DNA of 6,386 bases. Source: CAIZGX01 sp964430305. Lineage in GTDB: Bacteria > Bacteroidota > Bacteroidia > Flavobacteriales_D > Sanyastnellaceae. Location: NCBI GenBank assembly GCA_964430305.1, contig CAYSEX010000085.1, positions 1-6,386 on the forward strand, read 5' to 3'. The notes beneath the pieces were generated by a model, which saw nothing but the letters and a program-made list of their open reading frames with translations, was not told the origin of the DNA and searched no databases. Numbering within the stretch: the first letter of the stretch is position 1; each line of letters opens with the position of its first letter. This document shows positions 6,232 through 6,386 of the stretch, piece by piece. The translations under genes were made by a program, and so were the position numbers.

Positions 6232-6315
6232 TTTTGTTATTAACTCAGCTAGAACAGCGTTTTGAGTGTCTAAAATTAATTCAACTCTAGAAGAGCTATG
6301 AAAAACTATATTTAG

Positions 6316-6343
6316 AAAAAATGACCCTTAGGGGTCATTTTTT
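6316..6343. terminator. Bidirectional rho-independent terminator
   Basis: A 12-bp perfect stem (AAAAAATGACCC at 6316-6327 with GGGTCATTTTTT at 6332-6343) encloses the four-base loop TTAG. The T run continues to 6345 on the plus strand, and the A run on the left serves as a T run for transcripts on the minus strand. It would end the transcript of the lipoprotein gene stopping at 6231 and any gene converging from the right. This is the clearest terminator in the window. Confidence 0.92.
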
Positions 6344-6386
6344 TTCTATCCGTATTTACCCAAAACTGACTAGACTTCGATCTAAA

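Overview
The window reads as chromosomal DNA from a Bacteroidota bacterium, probably of the Flavobacteriales. This rests on the protein types (an M49 peptidase close to Bacteroides DPP III, an ALDH4-type P5C dehydrogenase, small lipoproteins with FSC-type lipoboxes), moderate to low GC, no Shine-Dalgarno sequences before the starts but A-rich leaders instead, and several matches to the Bacteroidota promoter -7 element TAnnTTTG. The genus cannot be named from the sequence alone. I see no tRNA, rRNA, CRISPR array, insertion sequence or phage gene.

Layout. Positions 1-571 (minus strand) hold the N-terminal 190 codons of a DEAD-box RNA helicase whose motif II reads DECD; the gene runs off the left edge. 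A 46-bp gap with two back-to-back promoters separates it from a plus-strand operon of three genes. These are a zinc dipeptidyl peptidase III with an N-terminal signal or anchor (618-2654), L-glutamate gamma-semialdehyde dehydrogenase (2658-4286) and a GNAT-like acetyltransferase (4279-4830). They are spaced 3 bp apart and then overlap by 8 bp, so they are almost certainly co-transcribed. From 4831 the DNA becomes visibly more AT-rich. It carries two separately promoted small lipoprotein genes (5072-5638 and 5821-6231) with intergenic stretches of about 241 and 182 bp. A strong bidirectional intrinsic terminator (6316-6343) closes the region, and a gene converging from the right may end just beyond it.

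How the genes may fit together. DPP III cuts dipeptides from the N-terminus of oligopeptides, and P5C dehydrogenase performs the last step of proline (and ornithine/arginine) catabolism to glutamate, so the operon could serve peptide and amino-acid use. This is inferred from gene order; no proline dehydrogenase or peptide transporter is in view. The two lipoproteins look like envelope proteins of unknown role and have no evident functional tie to the operon.

Overall this looks like ordinary core-genome content with some details worth checking: the DECD helicase variant with a probably leaderless transcript, the overlapping divergent promoters, the degenerate acetyl-CoA loop of the GNAT protein, and unexplained structure in the two AT-rich intergenic regions. 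I do not see convincing evidence of a new biological system.
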